This document shows, piece after piece, positions 49,601 through 58,104 of a DNA stretch of 64,000 bases. Origin of the DNA: JBBROS01 sp963752225 (GTDB lineage: Bacteria; Pseudomonadota; Alphaproteobacteria; Acetobacterales; Acetobacteraceae). The stretch lies in assembly GCA_963752225.1 (NCBI GenBank), contig CAVVXS010000016.1:231783-295782 (forward strand), given 5' to 3'. Position 1 is the stretch's first letter; each line of letters begins with the position of its first letter. The position numbers were made by a program, and so were the translations under genes. The notes beneath the pieces were generated by a model. That model was given only the letters and a program-made list of their open reading frames with translations. It ran no database searches and was not told where the DNA came from.

Positions 49601-49890
49601 CCGCCGAACTGGCGGACCGGTTCGGCGAACCCCCGCCCGCCACCCAGTGCCTGCTGGACGAGGCAAGACTGCGGGCGTGGTGCGTGGCGGCCGGCGTGAG
49701 CCAGGTCGATGCGGGCCCGAAAGCGACCGCCTTCACCCTCGCCGACCCCGACGCTGCCGGCGCGTTGGCCCGGCAGCTGCCGGACGCCTCGGCCAAGGAG
49801 CGCCGCGTGCTGATCCAAGTCGCGCGGCGCACGCCAGCCGAGCGCTTGCGCGGCATACTGCAGCATGTGGCGGCGGAAATGGCCGCTTGA
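46660..49890 (+). CDS. mfd: Transcription-repair coupling factor Mfd
   Basis: A DNA translocase that removes RNA polymerase stalled at lesions and recruits UvrA. The 1076 residues are slightly short for the family (about 1150). A degenerate UvrB-like start (VDATGSRLDQLAAMAAA, then PAWDALPYDRIAPSPAVVGQ) leads to the CarD-like RNA polymerase interaction domain (DIVVHAEHGVCRLKALRMV, about residue 427). The helicase core has Walker A CGDVGFGKTEVALRA (about residue 567), VIDEEQRFGDADKRK (about 669) and MTATPIPRTLQ, and HQMRGRVGRGVRRGMAYVL follows. The C-terminal UvrA-masking domain is present. Start GTG 46660; upstream is 169 bp without a gene. Confidence 0.97.
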   Translation: MSTAEAKRTARPKPAALPDKPNSALAYVLAEAAAARPLLFVDATGSRLDQLAAMAAAFRPDLEVLTLPAWDALPYDRIAPSPAVVGQRVHALARLAEAPGLSRLVLTSARALLQRVPAPAHWGNAAMSFAVGDVLVEEDVRTRLAEFGYTVDEHVDRPGEVAMRGQVVDLFPGDAALPARIELEDGRVAGLHHFDPVSQRRLNDLDRLLVRPVVEGEPPPEQVEAAADRIANPDQAEQDHEAVPAAPPLAGQLEASLFDYLGDMPVVVHPDAADRMLDIEAEVADAYQAAVAAGRVTGQGAAIPKPDTLYWRAASMPAALAERATVEFGALDAKPMPPARDLGELIKQIRAGEARVLLAAGSQVAEVTAALKRRGVKGGVACLPVELQGAGFVSEQVHVLSAPAPLLRPAGSAHPSGLLLEEPPRLSDIVVHAEHGVCRLKALRMVGEEERLALEFHEGTELLVPTADLAQLWRYGSEAGHVPLDRLHGDAWHRRRDEIEAQVIETAEALAAAATRRASTKAPRIEPPPTFTRVVERFPYPPTPDQAASIEAVLADLAAGRPMDRLVCGDVGFGKTEVALRAAAAAALAGYQVAIVAPTTVLARQHLETFRRRLAGTGVRVEPLLRGAAGAGAAAVREGLADGTIGVVVGTQAIASDKVRFKRLGLVVIDEEQRFGDADKRKLAALKSGRGTVHTLVMTATPIPRTLQAAMVGLRDVSVIATPPVRRQPTRTVVLPWSETIVREALGREHGRGGQSFVVAPRIEDLAPLEAQIRRWLPDISLAVAHGKLKPERLEALVAGFTGGETDVLLATNIIEAGLDIPRANTILITGPHRFGLAQLHQMRGRVGRGVRRGMAYVLTDPGLQLGGPTARRLRTLETMEGLGAGVSIAAADLDARGAGDLFGDVQAGHVHAIGTELYQRILARELGRIEGRPPEPAPPTLHLEIEGRIPDDYVPESNLRLHLYRRLARITAPDDAEDFAAELADRFGEPPPATQCLLDEARLRAWCVAAGVSQVDAGPKATAFTLADPDAAGALARQLPDASAKERRVLIQVARRTPAERLRGILQHVAAEMAA

Positions 49891-49958
49891 ACGCTGGCAG
49901 GCGCGACATCGTTGGCGTCAAGTCGTGCTAATCAGCGGTTGACCGGACCGGACGCCGG

Positions 49959-51815
49959 GTGCAGGCCAGCAGCATGATCGCGGGCGAACTGTTCCGGCAT
50001 TTCGAGACCTTGGTGGAGCCGACCGGACCCGTGCCGGACGCGACCCCGCCCGCCACCCTGGGCGGCTTCGTCCGCTACTTCACCCGCCAGATGCGCGGCC
50101 TGATCGTCCGGCTGTTCCTGGGCGGGTTCCTGGTGGCGGTGCTCGACACAGCGATCCCGCTCTGCATCGGCCGGGTCACTGGGCTGCTCGCGACACACGC
50201 GCCGTCGACGATGCTGGCCGAGACCTGGCCCGAGTTCCTGCTGATGGGGCTCGTCGTGTTCGTGGCCCGGCCCGGCGTGCTGCTGCTGCAGGTGCTGACG
50301 ATCAACCAAGCCATCAGCCCAGGCATGTCGAACCTGATCCGCTGGCAGAGCCACTTCCATGTGGTTCGCCAGTCCTGGGCCTACTTCCAGCACGATTTCG
50401 CCGGCCGGATCGCGAACCGCGTGATGCAGTCCGGGCCGGCGGTGCGCGAGGCGATCGTGTTCGGCGCCGACGCCGCCTGGTACATCGTCGTCTACGGCAC
50501 CAGCGCCAGCATCGCGCTGTTCCGCATCGATGCGGTCCTGGCGGTGCCGGTGGTGGCGTGGCTCTTCGCCTATGCGCTGCTGCTGCTTGTGTTCGTCCCG
50601 CGCCTGCGCGCTCGCTCGATCGGCGTGTCGGAGATGCGGTCGCTGCTGACCGGGCGCGTCGTCGACGCCTACACCAATATCCTCACCGTCAAGCTGTTCG
50701 CCCGCGCCCGCGACGAGGACGATTTCGTGCAGGAAGCGGTGGACGAGCACACCGTCGCGTATCGGGCGCAGACGCGGATGATGACGGCCTGGGTGATGTG
50801 CCTCGCGGCCCTCAACGCCAGCCTGCTCGCGGTCATGGCGAGCCTGGCGATCCATCTCTGGTCGGCGGACCGCATCCCGCTCGCCGCCGTCACGACGGCG
50901 CTGCCGTTGGCGTGGCAGCTCACCAACATGGCGGGTTGGGTCGGGCGCAGCGTCACGGCGATCTTCGAGAACCTCGGCATGGTGCAGGACGGCATGCGCT
51001 CCATCGCGGTGCCGCGCACCATGCCGGACGCCCCGGACGCGCGCGAGCTGCAGGTCACCGGCGGCGCGCTGCGCTTCGAGGGCCTGGCGTTCGGCTACGG
51101 CTCGGAACGCGGCGTGCTGCACGGCATCGACCTGGCCATCCGCCCGGGCGAACGGGTCGGTCTGGTCGGCCCGTCCGGCGCCGGCAAGTCCACCTTGGTC
51201 AACCTGCTGCTCGGGTTCTACCGCCCCGAGTCTGGTCGCATCCTGATCGACGGCGAGGACATCGCCGGCGTGACCCAGGAAAGCTTGCGGGCGCAGATCG
51301 CGATGGTAACGCAGGACACCAGCCTGCTGCACCGCTCGATCCGCGACAACATCCGCTATGGCCGGCCGCAGGCGAGCCAGGCCGAGGTGGAGGCGGCGGC
51401 GCGGCGGGCGCATGCGCACGAGTTCATCGGACAGCTCGAGGATTGGCATGGCCGCCGTGGCTACGACGCCCATGTCGGCGAGCGCGGCGTGAAGCTGTCA
51501 GGCGGACAACGGCAGCGGATCGCGATCGCCCGCGTGGTGCTGAAGGACGCGCCGATCCTGGTGCTGGACGAGGCGACCTCGGCGCTCGACAGTGAGGTCG
51601 AGGCGGCGATCCAGGACCAGCTCGACGACCTGATGCAGGGCCGGACGGTGATCGCCATCGCCCACCGCCTGTCGACCATTGCCAAGATGGACCGCTTGGT
51701 CCTGCTGGATGCCGGGCGGATCGTGGAGCAGGGGACGCATGCGGCCCTGCTGGCGCAGGGGGGCGCCTATGCGCGCGCCTGGGCGCGGCAGTCGGGCGGG
51801 TTTGCGCCGGTGTGA
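49959..51815 (+). CDS. ABC transporter, fused permease and ATPase (exporter type)
   Basis: A half-size ABC exporter of 618 residues working as a dimer. The N-terminal part has about six membrane segments (for example LFLGGFLVAVLDTAIPLCIG, FLLMGLVVFVARPGVLLLQV, VVAWLFAYALLLLVFVP). The ATPase has Walker A LVGPSGAGKSTLVNLLL, Q-loop AMVTQDTSLLHRSI, signature LSGGQRQRIAIAR, Walker B ILVLDEATSALDSEV and H-loop AIAHRLSTIA, all intact. Starts at GTG 49959 or ATG 49974 are possible. Lipid, peptide and drug exporters share this layout, and the neighbours do not tell which. A dispersed hairpin repeat follows the gene. Confidence 0.94.
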   Translation: MQASSMIAGELFRHFETLVEPTGPVPDATPPATLGGFVRYFTRQMRGLIVRLFLGGFLVAVLDTAIPLCIGRVTGLLATHAPSTMLAETWPEFLLMGLVVFVARPGVLLLQVLTINQAISPGMSNLIRWQSHFHVVRQSWAYFQHDFAGRIANRVMQSGPAVREAIVFGADAAWYIVVYGTSASIALFRIDAVLAVPVVAWLFAYALLLLVFVPRLRARSIGVSEMRSLLTGRVVDAYTNILTVKLFARARDEDDFVQEAVDEHTVAYRAQTRMMTAWVMCLAALNASLLAVMASLAIHLWSADRIPLAAVTTALPLAWQLTNMAGWVGRSVTAIFENLGMVQDGMRSIAVPRTMPDAPDARELQVTGGALRFEGLAFGYGSERGVLHGIDLAIRPGERVGLVGPSGAGKSTLVNLLLGFYRPESGRILIDGEDIAGVTQESLRAQIAMVTQDTSLLHRSIRDNIRYGRPQASQAEVEAAARRAHAHEFIGQLEDWHGRRGYDAHVGERGVKLSGGQRQRIAIARVVLKDAPILVLDEATSALDSEVEAAIQDQLDDLMQGRTVIAIAHRLSTIAKMDRLVLLDAGRIVEQGTHAALLAQGGAYARAWARQSGGFAPV

Positions 51816-51823
51816 GTGAAGAC

Positions 51824-51924
51824 GAGGGGCTTTGCCCCTCGACCCCAACGAGCCGTTGAAAACCGATCCTTTGAAGCGGGGGTTTGGGGCCCCTGGCCCC
51901 AACGGGTCGAGGGCAGCGCCCTCG
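51824..51924. repeat. Triple GC hairpin, dispersed intergenic repeat (copy 3)
   Basis: Three perfect hairpins: GAGGGGC-TTT-GCCCCTC (51824-51840), TTGGGGCC-CCT-GGCCCCAA (51884-51902) and CGAGGGC-AGC-GCCCTCG (51908-51924). They fill the space between two convergent genes, so they may end both transcripts. This is the longest copy of the family also seen at 13045-13085 and 32724-32766. Confidence 0.65.
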
Positions 51925-51931
51925 GAGCTTA

Positions 51932-52669
51932 TCAGACCGCCGCGGCCACGGTCTTGCCGCCCAGATAAGCGGCCCGAACATCGGGATTGCTCCACAGCTC
52001 GGCGGGCTTGCCGCTCACCAGCAGCGACCCGGTCTCGAGCACGTAGCCGCGGTCGGCGACCGACAACGCCATGTGCGCGTTCTGCTCGACCAGCAGCACC
52101 GTGGTGCCGCGCGCGCGGATGTCGGCGACGATGCGGAACACCTGCTGCACGATCAGCGGCGCGAGGCCGAGGCTCGGCTCGTCCAGCAGCAGCAGCCTGG
52201 GCTTGGCCATCATGCCGCGGGCAACCGCCACCATCTGCAACTGCCCGCCCGACAAGGTCCAGCCGAGCGCATGTTCGAGCCGCTTGAGATCGGGGAAGAA
52301 GCCGAACATGTCGTCGGTTTCGCGCTCGAGCTCGCGCCGGGCCACTCCGCGCCGGTTGGAGCCGCCGAGCAGGATGTTCTCCCGCACCGTCAGGCCGGGG
52401 AACACGCGGCGCCCTTCCGGCACATGGGCGACGCCCAGGCGGACGATCGCCTCCGGCTTCATGCCCACCAGCTTGTGCCCGGCAAAGGTCAGCGTGCCGG
52501 CCAGGTTCGGCACGAGGCCGCTGATGGCGCGCAAGGTCGTGCTCTTGCCGGCGCCGTTGCTGCCGAGCAGGGCGACGATCTCGCCTTCCTCGACAACGAG
52601 GTCGAGGCCTTTCAGCACGTCGGCCGCGCCGTAGCGGGCGGTCAGCCCGGCCAATTCAAGCAGCGGCAT
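51932..52669 (-). CDS. livF: Branched-chain-type ABC transporter ATP-binding protein LivF (second system)
   Basis: ATPase of the second Liv system, 245 residues. Walker A LLGSNGAGKSTTLRAISG is intact, unlike its counterpart at 39144. Signature LSGGQLQMVAVARGM and Walker B LLLLDEPSLGLAPLIV are present. The ATG 52669 start overlaps the end of the upstream fused permease-ATPase gene by 14 bp. It is the last gene of the leftward operon. Confidence 0.95.
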   Translation of the reverse strand: MPLLELAGLTARYGAADVLKGLDLVVEEGEIVALLGSNGAGKSTTLRAISGLVPNLAGTLTFAGHKLVGMKPEAIVRLGVAHVPEGRRVFPGLTVRENILLGGSNRRGVARRELERETDDMFGFFPDLKRLEHALGWTLSGGQLQMVAVARGMMAKPRLLLLDEPSLGLAPLIVQQVFRIVADIRARGTTVLLVEQNAHMALSVADRGYVLETGSLLVSGKPAELWSNPDVRAAYLGGKTVAAAV

Positions 52670-54461
52670 CTTGCCTCGGCTCCCCCAGATAGGCGGCGAT
52701 GACGTCGGGGTGGGACAGCACGTCCCGCGGCGCGCCGTCGGCGATGCGGCGGCCGAAGTTCAGCACGGTGATATGGTCCGCCACTTGCTCGACCAGGTTC
52801 ATGTCATGGTCGACGATCAGGATCGTCAGGCCATGGCCCTTGAGCCGGCGCAGCAGCAGGCCGAGTTCGTGCTTCTCGGTCATGTTGAGCCCGGCCGCCG
52901 GCTCGTCCAGCAGCAAGACGTGCGGGCTGCCGGCCAGGGCGCGGGCGATCTCGACGTAGCGCTGGTGCCCGTACGACAAGGTGCCGACCATGCGGTTCGC
53001 GTCGCCGCGCAGGCCGACGAAGTCGAGCGCCGCCAGCGCCCGCGCCACCACCTTGGCCGCAGCCTCGGTGCCGCCCTCCGCCATGATGTCGTTGCCGGGT
53101 CGCTCGGCGCCGACCATGACGTTCTCCAGCACGGTCATGCCCTTGAACACGCGGATGTTCTGGTAGGTGCGCGCCAGCCCCTGCTGCGTCCGCTCGTGCG
53201 GGGCCGTCGGCGTGACGTCGCGGCCCGCCAGCGTGATCTGCCCGGCGGTCGGCCGATACAAACCGGTCGTGACGTTGATGAAGGTGGTCTTGCCCGAGCC
53301 GTTGGGGCCGATCAGCGCGTGCACCGTGCCGCGCCGCACCGCCATGTCGACGCCGTCGAGCGCCTTGAGCCCGCCGAAATGCTTGGCCAGCCCCTTGATG
53401 TCGAGCGCGACCTCGGTGGAGGGGGCGCCGGTCTGCGCCAGCAACGGCAGCGGCGGAACGGCCGCATCGATCGGCTTGGCGCGGCGCAGGCGATTGGCGA
53501 TGTAGCCCCAAACGCCATCGGGCAGGAACACCATGATCAGGATCACCGCGGCCCCGTAGACCGCGAGATAGACTTGGCGCAGGAACCGCAGCCACTCCGG
53601 CAGCAGCACCAGCAGCGTGGTGCCGAGCAGCGAACCGAATGGCGACTGCACCCCGCCCAGCAGCGCCATCGTCAGCAACACGATGCTTTCGCCGAAGGTG
53701 AACTGATCCGGGCTCACATAGGCGAACGCGCCGGCGAACAGCCCTCCGCCGAGGCCGCCCAATAGCGCGCTGATGCCGAACGCCAGCACCTTGGTGCGGA
53801 AGATGTCGATGCCGCAGGTGCTGGCGGCGATCTCGTTGTCGCGCACCGCCTGCATGGCGCGGCCGAGCCGGCTGGTCTTGAGGCGCCACGCATACCAGGT
53901 GACGACCATCAGCGCGACCAGGCAGAGCGCGAGGTAATGGTCGCCGCGCTGCAGATCGATCCCCGGCAGGCTTGGGCGGGGGATCGATTTCACCCCATCC
54001 GGCCCGTGCGTGAGACTGCCCCAGTTGTTCAGCACCAAGGTCAGGATCTGCTGGAAGCTGATCGTCACCATCGCCAAGTAGTGGCCGCCCAGCCGCAGCG
54101 AGGCGAGGCCGAGCGCCACCCCGAACGCCGTCGCGACCGCAACCCCGAGCAGCAGCGCCACGACGAACGGCAGGCCGAAATCGGTGGCGCCCAGGCCGAC
54201 GCCGTAAGCGCCGAGCCCGAAGAACGCCGCCTGCGCCAGCGAGATCTGCCCGCAATAGCCCAGCACCACCACGAGGCCGGCCACGCCGATCGCGTAGGTG
54301 GCGGCCTGCATGACGATGTTGAGGATGTAGCCGGACGTGGGCGCCAGGGTCGACGCCAGCAGCACGGCCACCACCGCGAGAGCGAGCGACGGCAGCCCGC
54401 GCCAGGACCTCGCCTGCGGCACTTGCAGCGTGACCGGTGCGGCGACGGGAAGTGTCGTCAT
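52656..54461 (-). CDS. Fused LivM permease - LivG ATPase (second Liv system)
   Basis: A 601-residue fusion: residues about 1-330 are a LivM permease (LNIVMQAATYAIGVAGLVVV, VLGYCGQISLAQAAFFGLGA, LLTMALLGGVQSPFGSLLG), and from about 350 a LivG ATPase (Walker A LIGPNGSGKTTFINVTTG, signature region LSYGHQRYVEIARAL, Walker B VLLLDEPAAGLNMTE, then LTILIVDHDMNLVEQVADHI). Such fusions are common in alphaproteobacteria and fix the permease:ATPase ratio. ATG 54461 overlaps the livH stop (ATGA), and its own end overlaps livF. Confidence 0.95.
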   Translation of the reverse strand: MTTLPVAAPVTLQVPQARSWRGLPSLALAVVAVLLASTLAPTSGYILNIVMQAATYAIGVAGLVVVLGYCGQISLAQAAFFGLGAYGVGLGATDFGLPFVVALLLGVAVATAFGVALGLASLRLGGHYLAMVTISFQQILTLVLNNWGSLTHGPDGVKSIPRPSLPGIDLQRGDHYLALCLVALMVVTWYAWRLKTSRLGRAMQAVRDNEIAASTCGIDIFRTKVLAFGISALLGGLGGGLFAGAFAYVSPDQFTFGESIVLLTMALLGGVQSPFGSLLGTTLLVLLPEWLRFLRQVYLAVYGAAVILIMVFLPDGVWGYIANRLRRAKPIDAAVPPLPLLAQTGAPSTEVALDIKGLAKHFGGLKALDGVDMAVRRGTVHALIGPNGSGKTTFINVTTGLYRPTAGQITLAGRDVTPTAPHERTQQGLARTYQNIRVFKGMTVLENVMVGAERPGNDIMAEGGTEAAAKVVARALAALDFVGLRGDANRMVGTLSYGHQRYVEIARALAGSPHVLLLDEPAAGLNMTEKHELGLLLRRLKGHGLTILIVDHDMNLVEQVADHITVLNFGRRIADGAPRDVLSHPDVIAAYLGEPRQDAAA

Positions 54462-55336
54462 GCCTTCTCCGCAATCTTTTCCCCGAACAGGCCCTGCGGC
54501 CGGATCAGCAGGAACAGCAGCAGCAGGGCGAAGGCGATCGCATCCTTGTAGGGGACGGAGATGAACGCGGCGCCGAAGGTCTCGACGAGGCCGAGGGCCA
54601 GCCCGCCCAGGATGGCGCCCGGAATATTGCCGAAACCGCCGATGATGTTGGCCGCGAATGCCTTCAACGAGATCAGCGCCCCCATTCCGACCGAAACGAA
54701 CAGCACCGGGGCGACCAGGACGCCCGCCAAGCCGCCGAGGGCGGCGCTGTAGCCGAAGGTGATCAGGATCATGACCGCGACGGGGATGCCGAGCAGGCTC
54801 GCCATCTCCTTGTCCTGGCTCGTCGCCTGGAGCTTCTTGCCCAGCAAGGTCTTTTCAAAGATCAAAAACTGCAGCAGCACCATCGCCGCAGCCACAACGA
54901 TAATGGCCAGATATTGAGAATCCATGAACACGCCGCCGACTTCGAAGCCTGGGTTGTCGAAGAGGCCAGGCAGCACCTCGGGGCTGGGCCCGTAAAGCGT
55001 CAGCACGATGTTGGCGAGGAAGATGCTGGCGCCGATCGTGCTGATGATCACCGGCAGCTGCCCGCGGTGCCGCAGCGGCCAGTAGGTGACGCCGGCGAAC
55101 AGCACGCCGAACCCCGCCATGACGATCACCGCGATCGGGAGTGCCACCACGTATGGCAGGCCAAACCCGGTGAACAGGATCACCATCAGGTAGGCGCCGA
55201 GCATGCTGAACTCGCCCTGGGCGAAGTTCACCACGTTGGCGGCGCGGATCAGCAACACGAAGCCCAACGCCACCAGCGCATAGATGGCGCCGATGCCCAG
55301 GCCGGTGAACAGCAGCTGCGGGACGATTTCCAGCAC
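54458..55336 (-). CDS. livH: Branched-chain-type ABC transporter permease LivH (second system)
   Basis: Permease of 292 residues with about eight hydrophobic segments. Standard blocks are GLGIGAIYALVALGFVLLIR, AANVVNFAQGEFSMLGAYLM and LKAFAANIIGGFGNIPGAIL. It lies 28 bp downstream of the binding-protein gene and is coupled to the fused permease-ATPase by a four-base overlap, so the four genes form one operon. Confidence 0.95.
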   Translation of the reverse strand: MLEIVPQLLFTGLGIGAIYALVALGFVLLIRAANVVNFAQGEFSMLGAYLMVILFTGFGLPYVVALPIAVIVMAGFGVLFAGVTYWPLRHRGQLPVIISTIGASIFLANIVLTLYGPSPEVLPGLFDNPGFEVGGVFMDSQYLAIIVVAAAMVLLQFLIFEKTLLGKKLQATSQDKEMASLLGIPVAVMILITFGYSAALGGLAGVLVAPVLFVSVGMGALISLKAFAANIIGGFGNIPGAILGGLALGLVETFGAAFISVPYKDAIAFALLLLFLLIRPQGLFGEKIAEKA

Positions 55337-55364
55337 GACGATCAGGCTTCCGCGCGCAGGCGGG

Positions 55365-56504
55365 TCATTCCTTCACGTCGATCCGGCGGTCGAACACGAT
55401 CTTGCCGCTGTCGTTCCTGACGATGTTGTAGCCGCGCAAGCCGTCGCCCTTGTCGTCGAAATTGTATTCGCCCTCGGCGCCGGGGAAGCCCTTGATCCCT
55501 GCCAGCGCCGCGCGGATCTTTTCCGGATCGAGGCTGCCGGCATCGTTGATCGCGCGGCCAAGCAGGTTGACCGCGTCGAACGTCCAGGAGGACTGGTTGT
55601 CGGGCACCAGCTTGTAGGCGGCCTGGTAGGCGGCGCCGAACGCCTTGCTGGCCGGGGTCGCGTCGACGGCGTAGTCGGCCACGCCATAGGTCCCGTAGAG
55701 CGCGGCGCCGGCCAGGTTCAGCGCCGTGGTGTTGACGATCGAGGGCGACCCGACCCACGGGACGCGCACGCCGAGTTGCCGCAATTGCCGGGCAAAGATG
55801 CCGAGATCGCTCTCGAACGTGAAGTAGCTGCTGAGGATGTCGGCGCCGGATTGCCGCACCGCCAGCACGACGGCGGAGAAGTCCGACGCATTGTTGGTGT
55901 AGGGCTGGATCAGCACCGGCGTCACGCCCTTGGCCTTGAGCGATTCCTCCAGCGCCTTCGCGCCGTTGGTGCCGAAGGCGTCGCTCGAGTGCACGACGGC
56001 CCACTTCTGCTTCTTGAGGTCGGTGACGCCGAACTCGGCGATCACCTTGCCCGAGTAAAGGTCGCTCGGGCGGCAGCGGAACAGCCACTTGTTGCCCAGC
56101 CGGGTCAGCGTCGGCGAGGTGCCGCCGATCATCATCGGCTTGCCCACCTTGAGCACGTCGGGCGCCATCGCCTCGACCTGGGTGGAGCGGATCGAGCCGA
56201 TGAAGGCGGGGATGTCGGTCTGCGCGGCCAGGCGGCTGAAGGCGAGCACGGCGCCGGGATTGGTGGTCTGGTCGTCCTCCACCACCAGCTCGATCTTGCG
56301 GCCCAGCACGCCCTTCTCGTTGACGCCCTCGAGCGCGAGCTTGGCGCCGTTCAACTGGAAGCGGCCTGCTTCGGCCGCCGGGCCGGTCGAGGGGAACACG
56401 CAGCCGATCCGGATGGGATCGGCGGCGCGAGCCAGGCGCGGCGCCGCCAGCGCGGCCACCGTGCCCAACGCGAGCGTGCGCCGGGTGATCGAAATGGTGG
56501 GCAT
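55365..56504 (-). CDS. ABC transporter substrate-binding protein (second Liv system)
   Basis: Periplasmic binding protein of 379 residues, first gene of the second Liv operon. The signal sequence has a twin-arginine-like start (ITRRTLALGTVAALAAPRLA, cleaved after RAA), then DPIRIGCVFPSTGPAAEAGR. Arg-Arg-x-Leu suggests Tat export, less usual for binding proteins, though a Sec signal is not excluded. Middle blocks such as VEDDQTTNPGAVLAFSRLAA fit amino-acid/amide-binding members. The promoter should lie in 56505-56623. Confidence 0.93.
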   Translation of the reverse strand: MPTISITRRTLALGTVAALAAPRLARAADPIRIGCVFPSTGPAAEAGRFQLNGAKLALEGVNEKGVLGRKIELVVEDDQTTNPGAVLAFSRLAAQTDIPAFIGSIRSTQVEAMAPDVLKVGKPMMIGGTSPTLTRLGNKWLFRCRPSDLYSGKVIAEFGVTDLKKQKWAVVHSSDAFGTNGAKALEESLKAKGVTPVLIQPYTNNASDFSAVVLAVRQSGADILSSYFTFESDLGIFARQLRQLGVRVPWVGSPSIVNTTALNLAGAALYGTYGVADYAVDATPASKAFGAAYQAAYKLVPDNQSSWTFDAVNLLGRAINDAGSLDPEKIRAALAGIKGFPGAEGEYNFDDKGDGLRGYNIVRNDSGKIVFDRRIDVKE

Positions 56505-56623
56505 CGTGTTCTCCCTAAGCCGTTCGGGCGACCTTCACGGACGCCATCGTTGCGGGCGGTCTCGGGAACCGCCACCGTTGCAGGAATTGGACCACACGGG
56601 GTGACTGCTCGCAAGGCCCGCCC

Positions 56624-57979
56624 TCACCGGATTGCGACGGCCAGGCAGGCGCCGAAATCGGGCGTCGTCAGCACGTCGGACGCAGCCGCGCGGCCAAGGA
56701 CGCAGCCGCTGACCGGGTCGTAGAAGGTGGCGGTGCCGCGCACCGGCGGGGTGAGGGTCGTGCCCGGGCGGCTTGCCGGATCGACCCTCCCGTCCGGCCG
56801 CAAGGGGCCGGTCCGCAGCAGGAACAGCACGGCTTGCCGCCCGTCGGCGCAGGCGATGCAGGCGATCGCCGGGTCGTGGCAGGCGCCGGGCGCCGGGCGG
56901 CGGCGAAAGCTCGACCAGTCGATCAACGGCAGGAACCCGGCCAACGCCCGCTGCGCGTCCCGCATCCCAGGCGTCAGGCTGTGCGGGTTGCGGTTCGGCC
57001 ACCGCATGCCGCCGCCCGCGCCCCCGGCCGCGAGATGCGCCCATTGCATATGGCGGAAATACTCGTCGTCGAACGCGGCCGGCAGGGTGACGCCATGGTC
57101 CTTGAAGGTATGGATCGGACCGTGCTCCGTCTCGAAGAACGGCCGCCCATCCTCGATCTCCGCCAGCGCCTCCTGCACCAGCTTCGCTGCCGCAAGGGCC
57201 GGCGCCACCGTATCGGCGGGGTGGTCGATGGTGCCTTCCTCGTAGAAGTGGTTGTTGGCGAAATCGAGCGCCGGATGGCGGAACACCGGCGCGTTGAGCC
57301 ACGGCTTCCAATGCAGTTCGGGTCCGAAGATGCTGACGGTTTGCAAGTGGGCTCGGCCATGCACGCGCGTTTCCACATCGCGCAGGAACGAACCGACGTC
57401 GTCGATGTAGGACTCGAAGCAGTCGAGCCGGTCCTCGCCTTGGACGGGATGCATCTCGTTCCACAGATCCCACGCGAACAGCGTCCCGCTGCCGCCCCAC
57501 CGGCGGGTGGCGAACTCGAGCCGCGCCTTGATCAACGTGCGCACGCCCGGATGCGTCATCAATTGGGTGCGGGCCGGACAGGGGCCGCCATTGGCCATGT
57601 TGAACGGATGCAGGTCCCAGCGGACATATTGAAAGTAGGTGTCGAGCGGGGTCAGCAGCAGCCGCAGCCCGGCTGCTTCGGCGAGGCCAAACAAATCGTC
57701 CCACATCTGCACGACCGCGGGATTGAACGTGCCGGCCGGCTGCTCGAAGAAGTGCAGGCCGGTTTCGGCGTATTCGAGCATGAGGCGCAAGCACGTCACC
57801 CCGCGGCTGGCAAGCCATTCGAAGTGACGCTGCATCGCAGGCAGATCGCTCCGATCGGCCAAACCCCGAAATTCATGCCAGCTTATTGAGTCGTTCTGGC
57901 CTATGGGTGTCCAGGACTGTCCACGATCGTCGCAGAAATAAGGAGCATTTCGAGCTTTAGTAATCCAGGGTAGACCCAA
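56624..57979 (-). CDS. Glycoside hydrolase, GH5-like (cellulase/mannanase-type TIM barrel)
   Basis: A TIM-barrel glycosidase-like protein of 451 residues. The acid/base pair appears as FAWDLWNEMHPV (Asn-Glu) and the nucleophile as RPFFETEHGPIH, the positions expected for clan GH-A enzymes. SRGVTCLRLMLEYAETGLHF fits the early barrel strand. There is no signal peptide, so it would be cytoplasmic. The start is uncertain: TTG 57979 is used, as PYFCDDRGQSWTPIGQND soon after looks like the conserved start of the family. The first 120 bases are clearly less GC-rich than the rest. Substrate unknown. It is divergent from the chemotaxis transducer. Confidence 0.72.
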   Translation of the reverse strand: MGLPWITKARNAPYFCDDRGQSWTPIGQNDSISWHEFRGLADRSDLPAMQRHFEWLASRGVTCLRLMLEYAETGLHFFEQPAGTFNPAVVQMWDDLFGLAEAAGLRLLLTPLDTYFQYVRWDLHPFNMANGGPCPARTQLMTHPGVRTLIKARLEFATRRWGGSGTLFAWDLWNEMHPVQGEDRLDCFESYIDDVGSFLRDVETRVHGRAHLQTVSIFGPELHWKPWLNAPVFRHPALDFANNHFYEEGTIDHPADTVAPALAAAKLVQEALAEIEDGRPFFETEHGPIHTFKDHGVTLPAAFDDEYFRHMQWAHLAAGGAGGGMRWPNRNPHSLTPGMRDAQRALAGFLPLIDWSSFRRRPAPGACHDPAIACIACADGRQAVLFLLRTGPLRPDGRVDPASRPGTTLTPPVRGTATFYDPVSGCVLGRAAASDVLTTPDFGACLAVAIR

Positions 57980-58104
57980 GGCGCCATTCCAGCAGAGTCC
58001 GGCAGCAATAAAGCTTCGGCTGCCAGGGTCAACCCTCCCGGCTGTTAACCGTGCGCAAAGGTCTGGAGCGTAAAGCCTCGCGGGTGACGGAACGAGGTTT
58101 GATC

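Noticed and set aside
49932..51473. 513-codon minus-strand frame over the ABC exporter
   Set aside because: The composition is that of an antisense shadow; the exporter on the plus strand has every ABC motif.
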